A stretch of DNA of 35,027 nt from CAZPDM01 sp964585305 (GTDB taxonomy: Bacteria; Planctomycetota; Uabimicrobiia; Uabimicrobiales; JABWCH01), in contig CAZPDM010000042.1 in the NCBI GenBank assembly GCA_964585305.1, positions 1 to 35,027 of the forward strand, written 5' to 3'. Below the pieces are notes generated by a model. That model searched no databases, was not told the DNA's origin, and worked only from the letters and a program-made list of their open reading frames with translations. Below are positions 7,435 through 15,772 of this stretch, piece after piece. The translations under genes were made by a program, and so were the position numbers. Each line of letters begins with the position of its first letter. The stretch's first letter is position 1.

Positions 7435-9444
7435 CTATTCCTTATCCCAAATATTCAAGACTTCGATTTCTCCTGTCCAAGGAACTTGAAGATAACGATT
7501 CGTCATACAAAGTTCCCACTTTCTCTTATCTGATTTATAATTCAGAATATGTTTATAAGTGATGGGATAGCCTTGAGGAAGCATGAGTGTTAATTTATAG
7601 GTAATATCAAAAAAAGTTTTTGTTCCATGAGCAATTGGTTCAACTTTTTCTACTTCCATCGGGCCTTTGGCGTAAGAAGGATTCCAATCACCAACAAGGT
7701 TAGACTCTCCAATAATCGCAGCCTCTTCAGTGCTTTCAGCATGATATACTTTTAATCGGAAAGTTACAGGAATGAGTTCGGGGGATGATTTCCATTTTTG
7801 ATATTCTTCGCAAACTGTATAGGCTTCCCCTGTAACAATGTGAATGATTTTTTGAGCCGGCGTAAGAAAAATAGCACAAGTTTGTGGAGGAATAATGCTG
7901 ATCAGATGCTCATTTTCAATGATGGCAGGAATATTTTGAGTTTTATCTAAAAGTTCACCATCTACCATATAGGTTAGTAAAAATGCAAGAGGAATTTTTG
8001 CCTGGCAAGGTTTTGTGTCTTTGTTATAAACTACAATTGCAATCTCTTTTTCATGCAATCTTGCAAAAGCATACATAGTACGATTTTGAGATAAATGTAA
8101 TTGGGTTCCTTTAGTCAGAGCTAAAGAATTTTGCCGTATGTTAATCAATTTTTTTGTATAGGCAAAAATTTCTTGCCCTAATTTATCAGGAGAAAAATTC
8201 ATATCTTGGCGATTTTCCGGTGGGATTTCAATTTCGACAACTGTGTTTATACCATTTTCGTGTTCTTTAACATTTACTTTTTCGCATCTGCCTTTCATGC
8301 CAATTTCTGTTCCATAATATAATGTAGGAATTCCACGGACGCTGAATAATAAGGCTAAAGCTGATTTAAACTTGGAAACATCTTCCTGAGCAGTTGTAAA
8401 AAAACGCTCCAGATCATGATTTTCTAAAAATGTAGCAAGAAGGTTAGGATTAGAATAGAAGGAATCAAAGCTAAAAAGATCTCCAAATTTTTCAGCAGTT
8501 TCGTTTTTAGCAATAATATCTACCATCTTATAATATAATGGAAAATCAAAAAGAGAGCTAAATTTTCCTTTGTTTAACATTTTTACGCAATCTTTAGCAT
8601 AACCTTCATAAAATTCACCAAGAAGAAAAAAACTATCTCCTGTTAATTTATCCTGGCGAATTGATTCATTATACTTTGACCAAAACTCAACAGGAACATG
8701 CTTTACAGCATCTAAACGAAATCCATCCGGTTGAATTTCACGTATCCATAATTTTGCAATATCAATCAGATATTTTTCGACTTCCGGATTTTCGTGGGCT
8801 AAATCTGGCAGCCCATGAACTTTTCCATTCAAAACTTGCAGGGGATTATTCCAGGCAGCACCTTGTAAATCAGGTTCTTTATGAAACCAATCTGGTTTTG
8901 CTTTAACCAAAGGGCAATTGTAATCAACATGATTTACAACCATATCAAGGATCAAATACATGCCACGTTTATGGAGTTCTTCTCGCAATTTTTTTACGGT
9001 TGCAACATCTCCATAAAGTTTTTCGGTTTGAGTAAGATTATCTTTTGGAGATTGAGATTTTTCAGCAATAGCAATGTCGGTAAAGCGTTCTTCAACTCTA
9101 GCAAAATCCTTAATCCAATATCCATGATAGGCCCAGTAATCAAAAAAACGTTGGCTATTATTATCAAAAAGCGGAGAGAGCCAAATTGTTGTAACTCCTA
9201 ACTCTTGCAAATAAGGAAGTTTCTCAATCAATCCAGCAATATCCCCACCACGATAGGTATAAAGCGGATGATAGGGATGTTCTGCATCACTTGGTTCTGG
9301 TTTCCAATCGTTTTGAGTATCTCCATTATGAAACCGATCCAGTAACACAAAATAAATAACCTGGCTTGTCCAATCTATATTAGATTGAGCAAAAGTCCCA
9401 ATAAAAAATGATACTAAGAATGCAATAATGAACATACATTTCAT
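7435..9444 (-). CDS. Exported alpha-amylase, GH13 with C-terminal CBM20 starch-binding domain
   Basis: 669 residues. A signal peptide (MKCMFIIAFLVSFFIGTFAQ) sends it to the periplasm or outside. The GH13 barrel shows all four classic regions: DMVVNHV at 167-173, GFRLDAVKH with nucleophile Asp245, GEFYEG with acid/base Glu277, and FLENHD with Asp344. It begins with VIYFVLLDRFHNGD and RGGDIAGLIEKLPYL, typical of alpha-amylase and cyclomaltodextrinase-like enzymes. The last ~105 residues (VTFRLKVYHAES, NLVGDWNPSYA, YKHIL) match CBM20, which binds raw starch. It would cut alpha-1,4-glucan into maltodextrins. The start has a strong AAGGAG eight bases before ATG 9444. Upstream lies an array of 22-bp repeats that is probably its control region. 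No maltose transporter or other glycosidase is nearby. Confidence 0.95.
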   Translation of the reverse strand: MKCMFIIAFLVSFFIGTFAQSNIDWTSQVIYFVLLDRFHNGDTQNDWKPEPSDAEHPYHPLYTYRGGDIAGLIEKLPYLQELGVTTIWLSPLFDNNSQRFFDYWAYHGYWIKDFARVEERFTDIAIAEKSQSPKDNLTQTEKLYGDVATVKKLREELHKRGMYLILDMVVNHVDYNCPLVKAKPDWFHKEPDLQGAAWNNPLQVLNGKVHGLPDLAHENPEVEKYLIDIAKLWIREIQPDGFRLDAVKHVPVEFWSKYNESIRQDKLTGDSFFLLGEFYEGYAKDCVKMLNKGKFSSLFDFPLYYKMVDIIAKNETAEKFGDLFSFDSFYSNPNLLATFLENHDLERFFTTAQEDVSKFKSALALLFSVRGIPTLYYGTEIGMKGRCEKVNVKEHENGINTVVEIEIPPENRQDMNFSPDKLGQEIFAYTKKLINIRQNSLALTKGTQLHLSQNRTMYAFARLHEKEIAIVVYNKDTKPCQAKIPLAFLLTYMVDGELLDKTQNIPAIIENEHLISIIPPQTCAIFLTPAQKIIHIVTGEAYTVCEEYQKWKSSPELIPVTFRLKVYHAESTEEAAIIGESNLVGDWNPSYAKGPMEVEKVEPIAHGTKTFFDITYKLTLMLPQGYPITYKHILNYKSDKRKWELCMTNRYLQVPWTGEIEVLNIWDKE

Positions 9445-9480
9445 AAAAAAAACTCCTTGTTAAAATTTAGCAAGCAAGTT

Positions 9481-9540
9481 TAGCAACATTATAATTCAAG
9501 ATTAGCAACATTATAATTCAAGATTAGCAACGTTATAATT
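9481..9540. repeat. 22-bp tandem repeat, 2.7 copies, upstream of the amylase gene
   Basis: The unit TAGCAACATTATAATTCAAG plus AT occurs at 9481-9502 and 9503-9524, then partly (TAGCAACGTTATAATT) at 9525-9540. Read on (-) each unit has TATAAT and TTGCTA, so a -10-like box recurs every 22 bp, about two helical turns. It begins 37 bases upstream of the amylase start and probably holds the promoter or activator sites. No -35 box at 17 bp was found. Confidence 0.7.
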
Positions 9541-9642
9541 ATGGAATATTTCCATATATATATTTTTTTTTTATAAAAAATCTTATTTTTTTTCTTCATA
9601 AAATATTCACGGTGGAACCCCCAGCCTTTATTTAGGATGGAG

Positions 9643-10467
9643 TTATTGACAAAAAGGCAAATATATAATGCAGCAGCAACAAGAATGTGCAAATTTTTGC
9701 TGCTGGGGAATATTCATTATATTTGTTTGGGCAAGAATTATTTTATGAGATTTATTTTTCCAAAGCCAATCTAAACTGGGATAATTTTGCCAAGAAGGAA
9801 AAGAATAGGACAATCCAGCATATATATTTTGTTGAGAATCTTCAAGAAGAGGGATTGTTTTTTCCTCTCCAATTGCAACATTGCCAAGAAGATAAGCATA
9901 GTATCCCTGAATTAAAATAGCATTCTGTAAAAAATAGGGAGAAAGATTTTGGATACGAACGCAATTTTCATCAAAAAAGATTTGAATATTGCCTGGCAAA
10001 AAAATTATGCTAGAATCTATTGTCATTTCAAAAGAATCTTTATCTTCTACAGAGTTATTTTTTTGAGAAAAGAGTGGGCGGATAAATTGAAATCTTTCTA
10101 TATCAGCCTTATTTGAAGTTTCCCAAACTTTACTAGAAACATTTTTTAGCGAATAATTTTGGTTTGAAAAGTTTTCTTCTTGTATCCGTATATTTAAAGG
10201 CAAATGGACAATTTCGCAACAATAATATTGGCTAGGTAAAACTGACGAAAAAAGAATAATCGCTCTACAAGAAAAAAGCAAAATTATTATTGAGATAATT
10301 AGAATTCTTATTTTAGTAGCAAATTTTTTTAGAAATATATAAAGCATTGCTACTATAATAATACTTAATAATGATATAATATAGGCTTGAAAATGCCAGG
10401 AAAATTCCCAACCCTGTGCAAGCACAAGCCAAGATTCCCATTGTGTTAAATTTTTTGCAAGAATCAT
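9643..10467 (-). CDS. Two-TM membrane protein with extracytoplasmic domain, unknown
   Basis: 274 residues from the ATG at 10467, which has TTAGG upstream. Longer forms beginning at 10524 or 10572 would overlap the divergent cysE start and are less likely. Two hydrophobic helices (~28-46 and 53-75) are followed by a soluble part of ~175 residues with beta-strand character (SFEMTIDSSIIFLPGNIQIFF) and many aromatic residues. The C-terminus is odd: CCCCII, then LPFCQ. No catalytic motif or family is recognised. It could be an anchored envelope protein. The codon pattern and length support a real gene, but less firmly than its neighbours. Confidence 0.6.
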   Translation of the reverse strand: MILAKNLTQWESWLVLAQGWEFSWHFQAYIISLLSIIIVAMLYIFLKKFATKIRILIISIIILLFSCRAIILFSSVLPSQYYCCEIVHLPLNIRIQEENFSNQNYSLKNVSSKVWETSNKADIERFQFIRPLFSQKNNSVEDKDSFEMTIDSSIIFLPGNIQIFFDENCVRIQNLSPYFLQNAILIQGYYAYLLGNVAIGEEKTIPLLEDSQQNIYAGLSYSFPSWQNYPSLDWLWKNKSHKIILAQTNIMNIPQQQKFAHSCCCCIIYLPFCQ

Positions 10468-10506
10468 AAAAATACCTAAGTTAAAACAAAGAAGGAAAAA
10501 TTTTTT

Positions 10507-11442
10507 ATGCCACAAAAAAATCATTCCGGAATTAACGAAGAAATTTCTAAAATCGTTGAACAACTTTGCCAACCAGAATCATATTCTGGAGTTGTTCATC
10601 GTAACAATCATGATATGCCAATGCCTTCTATTGAAGAATTAGATCGTTTTGTTTCTATTTTGAGAACAATATTATTTCCAGGATATTTTGGGCATCTGGA
10701 ACTTACTCCTATTACTATGAGATATTACATTGGTTCTGCTTTGGATCAAGTCAGTCGTATTTTAGCAGAACAAATTAAACGCGGATTTTGTTTTTCTTGT
10801 GCTATGTCTTCAGAAACAGAATGCCAAAATTGCGAAAATAAATCCTGGGAAATCACCAAGAAATTTATGACAACAATCCCCAAGATTAGATATTTGCTTT
10901 CTACCGATGTTCGTGCTGCTTATGAAGGAGATCCCGCTGCGAAACATCCTGGGGAAACAATCTTTTGCTACCCTAGCATTCGGGCAGTAACAAATCAAAG
11001 AATTGCTCATCAATTATATAAAATGGATGTTTCTTTAATTCCACGTATTATTACAGAAATGGCTCATAGTGCGACAGGAATAGACATTCATCCCGGAGCA
11101 GAAATCGGAGAACGATTTTTCATCGATCATGGAACTGGAGTTGTAATTGGAGAAACCAGTATTATTGGAAATAATGTCCGTATATATCAGGGTGTAACAC
11201 TTGGTGCAAAGAGTTTTCCAAAAGATGCACAAGGCAATCTTGCTAAAGGCATTCCAAGACATCCTATTGTTGAAGATGATGTAGTTATCTATGCAGGTGC
11301 AACAATACTTGGACGAATTACAATAGGTAAAGGATCAACAATTGGAGGGAATGTTTGGATTACAAAAGATGTTCCTCCTGGAACTAGAATTCTGCAAATG
11401 CGTTATCAACAAGAGCAGTTTGAAAAAGGTCTTGGGATATAA
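10507..11442 (+). CDS. cysE: Serine O-acetyltransferase (long form)
   Basis: 311 residues. It transfers acetyl from acetyl-CoA to serine, giving O-acetylserine for cysteine synthesis. The N-terminal ~140 residues are helical, with a Cys cluster (CFSCAMSSETECQNCE), as in the longer SATs of many anaerobes. After PSIRAVTNQRIAHQLY comes the left-handed beta-helix with hexapeptide repeats: TGIDIHPGAEIGERFFIDHG, TGVVIGETSIIGNNVRIYQG, VTLGAKSF, then RHPIVEDDVVIYAGATILG and ITIGKGSTIGGNVWI. The His in DHGTG and the one in RHP match active-site positions of the family. AAGGA ten bases before the ATG supports the start. It is divergent from the membrane protein by only 39 bases. No cysK (O-acetylserine sulfhydrylase) is adjacent. 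Confidence 0.93.
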   Translation: MPQKNHSGINEEISKIVEQLCQPESYSGVVHRNNHDMPMPSIEELDRFVSILRTILFPGYFGHLELTPITMRYYIGSALDQVSRILAEQIKRGFCFSCAMSSETECQNCENKSWEITKKFMTTIPKIRYLLSTDVRAAYEGDPAAKHPGETIFCYPSIRAVTNQRIAHQLYKMDVSLIPRIITEMAHSATGIDIHPGAEIGERFFIDHGTGVVIGETSIIGNNVRIYQGVTLGAKSFPKDAQGNLAKGIPRHPIVEDDVVIYAGATILGRITIGKGSTIGGNVWITKDVPPGTRILQMRYQQEQFEKGLGI

Positions 11443-11447
11443 CAGAC

Positions 11448-11486
11448 ATGCGTAAAGCAAAATTTTTGCCTTACGCATATTTTTTT
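11448..11486. terminator. Bidirectional terminator after cysE
   Basis: ATGCGTAA (11448-11455) pairs with TTACGCAT (11471-11478), and inside them GCAAA pairs with TTTGC. A run of T follows on (+). It also covers the last codons of the convergent kinase gene. Confidence 0.8.
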
Positions 11487-13608
11487 ATTTCTTTTTTTGC
11501 TTTGCCTTTAAATCTTGTACTTCTTGAATTTGTTCTAATATATCTTGATTTTGAGGCTCTAATAAAAGTGCAGAATCTAAATCTTCTAACGCGTCATCAT
11601 ACCGTTGAAAGTATTTATATAATTGAGAACGCATGTAATAATGAGTATAGTGAATATCTTCTTTTTTACTATTTTTAATAACCAAATCAAAATTTTCAAG
11701 AGCTTCCTTATATTTCTTAAGCAGAATATAACATTTTCCGCGGGAAAACGCAATTCTGTCTATCGGCACACCTAACTCTTCTGCTCGATTTAGAGTTTGA
11801 ATAGCAGATTCCCATTTTTCCAGCCCAAAATAACATTGGGCTTGATAATAATATAAGTTTGCCTCTTGCCGATATAAGAATAAATGATCAATCCTTTGAA
11901 GAGCTAAATTATATTCCTTAAGATTAAGTAAAGCAATTATAGAAACATAGCATAATTCAAAATATAATGGCGTCAAAATTTTCAAATTAGGATGCTTGGG
12001 ATTAAAATCAAAATCAAAAACATCATAATAAATTTTCATAGCCTCTGTACAATGATATAAAACACTTTTATATTTCTCATCTTCAATAAAGAATTTCATT
12101 GCCCAATAATGGACCCAAAAACGATTAGGATATTCTTTTGAAAGTTTTCCACAAAAATCAAGACCTGTATGAATGAAATTCATTCTCTCATCTTGAGTAG
12201 TTGCAAAAAAAATACTATAAAAAGATTTTCTCAATTGAATATATTGAGAAAATTCAGGAAATTTTTTTAAATATTCTATATATTTCGCTTGATGTTTTTG
12301 AGCAATTTTAAAATATATGCATATATTATCAGCTAAAAAACAAGATTGCCAATCCTGCCCTTGACTGACGGCTATTGCTCGATCAAATTCTTGCAAAGCC
12401 TTAGAAATTGCATAAAACTCATCCTTTTGTTGACGTAATGCTAACACCATCCAAATTTTTCCAATCTCTCGATATACGTCTTCATTAAAGGGAGCTATCT
12501 TTTCTGCACAATTCAATTGCTCTTCCACCCATTCCACTTTCACAGGTGTATGCAAATTTTCCCAAATAGTATCAAGTACTTGATAAATCTCAGTTTTATG
12601 CTCCACGCTTAATGGAACAGGAGGAGGAAATTTATTGTTCCATTTTGCTATTTCCAGAAGCATGAAAAAAAAGGAAACTATCAATAACAATATAAAAAAA
12701 TATATTATGTAGTTCTTCTTAATAACTTTTTGATTATTATCTTTATACTTATTTAAAAATCGTTCTATATCTAGAGACAGAGAATATGCAGATAAATAAC
12801 GATTTCTAGGATTCTTTTCCAAACATTTTAGACATATTCTTTTTACTTCTTTTGGAATATTATTTTTTTTAGGAAAAGTGGGCAAATCGTGTGCAATTTT
12901 AACAGCTATTTCAACACAAGCATTTCCTTGAAAAGGACGTGTATGTGTTAATAACTCATAAAGAATTACTCCCAGTGCATAAACATCACTATGTGGACCA
13001 ATTTTAGTAGGATTTGTAGGAAGTATCTGCTCTGGAGCCATATAATATATGGTTCCAATCATCTTCCCACGACTGGATGTTGAAGTTTCTTCATTCATCA
13101 TTTTAGCTAAACCAAAATCCATAATCTTGGGAACATCTCCCATCATCATAATGTTGCTTGGTTTAAGATCACGATGTACCACTTCTTGTTTATGAGCATA
13201 ATGAACGGCTTCACAAATAATTTTCATCAATTTTAAAATTGATTCTAAATCAGGCGATTTTTCTTTTAAATATTTATCTAAAGAAATCCCCTTAATATAC
13301 TCCATAACTAGATAACAACCTACGCTATCTTCTGTAACCTCATATACTGTAATAATATTGGGATGAGTTAATCCTGCACAAGCCTGAGCTTCTTTTAAAA
13401 TACGTTTTTCTTGTATTTTTTTATCAAGAGATAATGTAATTTGTTTGATTGCAACAATACGGTTCAATTTCGGATCAAAAGCACTATAAACTTTTCCCAT
13501 TCCTCCTTGCCCAAGAAGGTTAATAACTTGATATTTACCAATATTTGTAGGCAATGATTGTGCGTATGCCAAAACTTTTAAAGGATCAAGATCGTTTTTT
13601 GGGTCCAT
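11485..13608 (-). CDS. Ser/Thr protein kinase with one TM helix and C-terminal TPR repeats
   Basis: 707 residues. Kinase domain at about 26-285: G-loop GQGGMGKVY (33-41), Lys55, HRDLKPSN (Asp147, Lys149, Asn152), DFG at 164-166, GTIYYMAPEQ and the late CLEKNPRNR, all intact, so it should be an active PknB-type kinase. One helix (~300-320, YFFILLLIVSFFFMLLEI) anchors it in the inner membrane. The ~380 residues outside are alpha-helical, with recognisable TPR units near the end (AQCYFGLEKWESAIQTLNRA, KYKEALENFDLVI, QRYDDALEDLDSALLLEP). Kinase-TM-TPR order is common in planctomycetes and points to protein-protein sensing outside the cytoplasm. It stands alone, with a terminator hairpin upstream separating it from the S9 peptidase gene. 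Substrates are unknown. Confidence 0.93.
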   Translation of the reverse strand: MDPKNDLDPLKVLAYAQSLPTNIGKYQVINLLGQGGMGKVYSAFDPKLNRIVAIKQITLSLDKKIQEKRILKEAQACAGLTHPNIITVYEVTEDSVGCYLVMEYIKGISLDKYLKEKSPDLESILKLMKIICEAVHYAHKQEVVHRDLKPSNIMMMGDVPKIMDFGLAKMMNEETSTSSRGKMIGTIYYMAPEQILPTNPTKIGPHSDVYALGVILYELLTHTRPFQGNACVEIAVKIAHDLPTFPKKNNIPKEVKRICLKCLEKNPRNRYLSAYSLSLDIERFLNKYKDNNQKVIKKNYIIYFFILLLIVSFFFMLLEIAKWNNKFPPPVPLSVEHKTEIYQVLDTIWENLHTPVKVEWVEEQLNCAEKIAPFNEDVYREIGKIWMVLALRQQKDEFYAISKALQEFDRAIAVSQGQDWQSCFLADNICIYFKIAQKHQAKYIEYLKKFPEFSQYIQLRKSFYSIFFATTQDERMNFIHTGLDFCGKLSKEYPNRFWVHYWAMKFFIEDEKYKSVLYHCTEAMKIYYDVFDFDFNPKHPNLKILTPLYFELCYVSIIALLNLKEYNLALQRIDHLFLYRQEANLYYYQAQCYFGLEKWESAIQTLNRAEELGVPIDRIAFSRGKCYILLKKYKEALENFDLVIKNSKKEDIHYTHYYMRSQLYKYFQRYDDALEDLDSALLLEPQNQDILEQIQEVQDLKAKQKKK

Positions 13609-13631
13609 AGATCAACCTAATTATTAAGAAA

Positions 13632-13667
13632 AAATTACAAAGCGAACGGTTAGCATTCCGTTCGCTT
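13632..13667 (-). terminator. Terminator of the S9 peptidase gene
   Basis: A 10-bp stem AAGCGAACGG/CCGTTCGCTT (13640-13667) lies just after the (-) stop at 13677. On (-) it is followed by TGTAATTTTTT. Confidence 0.8.
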
Positions 13668-13676
13668 ATAAAAAAA

Positions 13677-15626
13677 TTATCTGTCAAGTAAGAATTTTTC
13701 CCAGAATAACATTACAGCATTCATATAATAATCACGATTTGATTTTTTGCGGAATCCATGACCTTCATTTTTACCAAGTAAATACCATACCTGGCCACCA
13801 TTTTGACGCACAATTTTTACAATCTGTTCAGCTTCACCAGCTGGAACACGTGGATCGTTTTGGCCCTGGATAACAAATAGCGGTTTTGTAATCTTATGTG
13901 CATTCGTTGTAGGTGCAATTTCAATAAGATGCTGACGCATTTCTGGAATACGTTCATCGCCATATTCAACACGACGTAAATTGCGACGATATTCCTGAGT
14001 ACTTTCAAGGAAAGTAACCATATTGCTAATACCAACAACATCAATACCTGCACGAATGCGATCATTATAAGAATACATAGAGGCAAGTACCATAAAACCG
14101 CCATAAGATCCACCAAACACACCAACTCGTTGGGCATCAAGTTCTGGTTGTTTAGCAATCCAATCCAAAAGGCTACCAATATCTTTAACAGAATTCATGC
14201 GTAAATACCAATTGTCTAAAGTCAAATAGGTTTTACCATAACCACTAGAACCTCGCACATTGGGAGCAATAATAGCAATGCCCATTTCGCTGGCCATATA
14301 TTGGTAACTGGAGCTGAATGTTGGTAATTCTTGACCTTCTGGTCCACCATGAATAGAGATTACAACAGGAGTTTTTCCTGTAATATTCTTGGGACGATAA
14401 TAGAATGCTGGGATCATTCTTGCTTTTCCATCTACTTCGTCAAAAGTAGGATAGTGAATCAGTTCTGGCGCGACAAAATTTTCGGCCTTTAATCCACCAA
14501 CTTCACTGAGAGTCCAACGAGTGATTTCTTCTGTGAGCAAGTTAATAGAATACACATCGCCAGGAATATGTGCTGCATTGACTGTCATCGCTAGCTCTGT
14601 ATCTTCGCTATTAAATTTAATATTAGAAATAACACTTACTGGAGGTTGGGGGATTCTCAGCTCTTTATTATTTTGACTTAAATCAAGAATATGAAGTTTG
14701 CTAATTCCGTCCTCATTAGCTGTATAAGCTAATTTTTTTCCATTATGAGAAAGAGCAAGTTCAGAAACATCCCAAGGGATATGGCTTGTAAGTCTTGTTT
14801 TATTTCCTGTAGCAAGTTCATAATAAATAACTTCTTGAAACTCACCAAATTCATCAGAACTATAGAAAACACCTTTAGCATTTTTATCAAATAATGCTGC
14901 ACTGTAAGATATTTTTTTGTCAGGTTGAGGATTTACAGGTGCTAAAACTTTAGTTGCCATATCTAAAATATGAAGATAAGATTCATTGATCGAAATATAA
15001 TTTATAAGCAAAAGTTTAGTTTTGTCTTCTGACCAATCACAAACTTGCCAAAGCCCATTAACTTCAAAAACAATCTCAGAAATTCCTGGCTTGTTTAAAT
15101 CCATAATGCGAATATCCATATCCGCACCATTTCTTAAATTGCTAGAAAAAACAATTTGCTTGCCATCTGCTGACCACATTGCAGCAGTATTTCTTGATTT
15201 CCCATCTGTCAACATAGTTGATTTTGCTGTAGCATAATCAAAAAAGAAAAGTTGGTAGAATTCTCCACCGCCTACATCCATGCTGAATAAAAATCCGCGT
15301 GTTTCTGGATTTGGACAAGAAGCTGCAGAAGCTACTGGTTCTTTGAAGAAAGTCAATTGTTGACGCGCACCAGTTGGCCATTGAACATAATGAATTTGAG
15401 CAGTTTCTCCAAAACGGGTACTAATCAAAATTCCTGGGCCATAAGAATTCCAATCCATAAAAGCAGCGGTTCGAATATTTTGATATTGTAACATTCCTTC
15501 TATAAACTTGGAGGGAATATCTGGAATGCCATCTAATACTAAACTTCCAGTATCTTTTACTTGTGCAAAACAAGTAGAAAAAGAAAGAATAAATAAAAAG
15601 AGAAAGATAATGCTAGTATTTTTCAT
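13677..15626 (-). CDS. Exported S9 family peptidase (prolyl oligopeptidase / DPP-like)
   Basis: 649 residues. A signal peptide (IIFLFLFILSFSTCFAQ) directs export. Residues ~40-370 form a beta-propeller with TolB/WD-like blades (TAAMWSADGKQIVFSSN, ELALSHNGKKLAYTANEDG). The alpha/beta-hydrolase domain follows, with triad Ser507 in GGSYGGF, Asp591 in QNDPRVP and His623 in EGHGF, plus the oxyanion stretch ISIHGGPEGQ. Family members cleave small peptides, often after proline, or acylated amino acids. The propeller restricts the active site to short peptides. It has its own promoter (15652-15680) and terminator, so it is a single-gene unit. It probably feeds on peptides in the periplasm. Confidence 0.93.
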   Translation of the reverse strand: MKNTSIIFLFLFILSFSTCFAQVKDTGSLVLDGIPDIPSKFIEGMLQYQNIRTAAFMDWNSYGPGILISTRFGETAQIHYVQWPTGARQQLTFFKEPVASAASCPNPETRGFLFSMDVGGGEFYQLFFFDYATAKSTMLTDGKSRNTAAMWSADGKQIVFSSNLRNGADMDIRIMDLNKPGISEIVFEVNGLWQVCDWSEDKTKLLLINYISINESYLHILDMATKVLAPVNPQPDKKISYSAALFDKNAKGVFYSSDEFGEFQEVIYYELATGNKTRLTSHIPWDVSELALSHNGKKLAYTANEDGISKLHILDLSQNNKELRIPQPPVSVISNIKFNSEDTELAMTVNAAHIPGDVYSINLLTEEITRWTLSEVGGLKAENFVAPELIHYPTFDEVDGKARMIPAFYYRPKNITGKTPVVISIHGGPEGQELPTFSSSYQYMASEMGIAIIAPNVRGSSGYGKTYLTLDNWYLRMNSVKDIGSLLDWIAKQPELDAQRVGVFGGSYGGFMVLASMYSYNDRIRAGIDVVGISNMVTFLESTQEYRRNLRRVEYGDERIPEMRQHLIEIAPTTNAHKITKPLFVIQGQNDPRVPAGEAEQIVKIVRQNGGQVWYLLGKNEGHGFRKKSNRDYYMNAVMLFWEKFLLDR

Positions 15627-15651
15627 ATTTGTTTATCTCACCACAATAAAA

Positions 15652-15680
15652 ATAACATTGTTAGTTAAAAAAACAGTCAA
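15652..15680 (-). promoter_or_regulatory. Candidate promoter of the S9 peptidase gene
   Basis: On (-): TTGACT (15675-15680), a 17-nt spacer, TGTTAT (15652-15657), ~26 bases before the ATG. The -35 box is close to consensus, the -10 is moderate. Confidence 0.5.
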
Positions 15681-15734
15681 TAAATCGAACAAAAAGAGGT
15701 TCACTCACAATATACTTCGCATAAGATTTGAGAT

Positions 15735-15770
15735 GCATTCTCAAGCAAAACTTGAGAATGCGTAGATTTT
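15735..15770. terminator. Hairpin after the DUF3754 gene
   Basis: A perfect 11-bp stem GCATTCTCAAG/CTTGAGAATGC around CAAAA, 12 bases beyond the (-) stop at 15773. A T-run (GATTTTTC) follows on the (+) side rather than on (-), so its action on the (-) transcript may be 3'-end protection more than termination. Confidence 0.55.
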
Positions 15771-15772
15771 TC

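Noticed and set aside
9481..9540. Possible CRISPR array
   Set aside because: The 22-bp units are directly joined, with no spacers between them, and no cas gene is present. A tandem repeat in a control region explains it.
9489..9692. 67-codon open frame upstream of the amylase
   Set aside because: It runs through the 22-bp repeat array and AT-rich spacer, has no ribosome binding site and overlaps the control region.
10468..10572. Longer N-terminus of the unknown membrane protein
   Set aside because: It would overlap the start and binding site of the well-supported divergent cysE.
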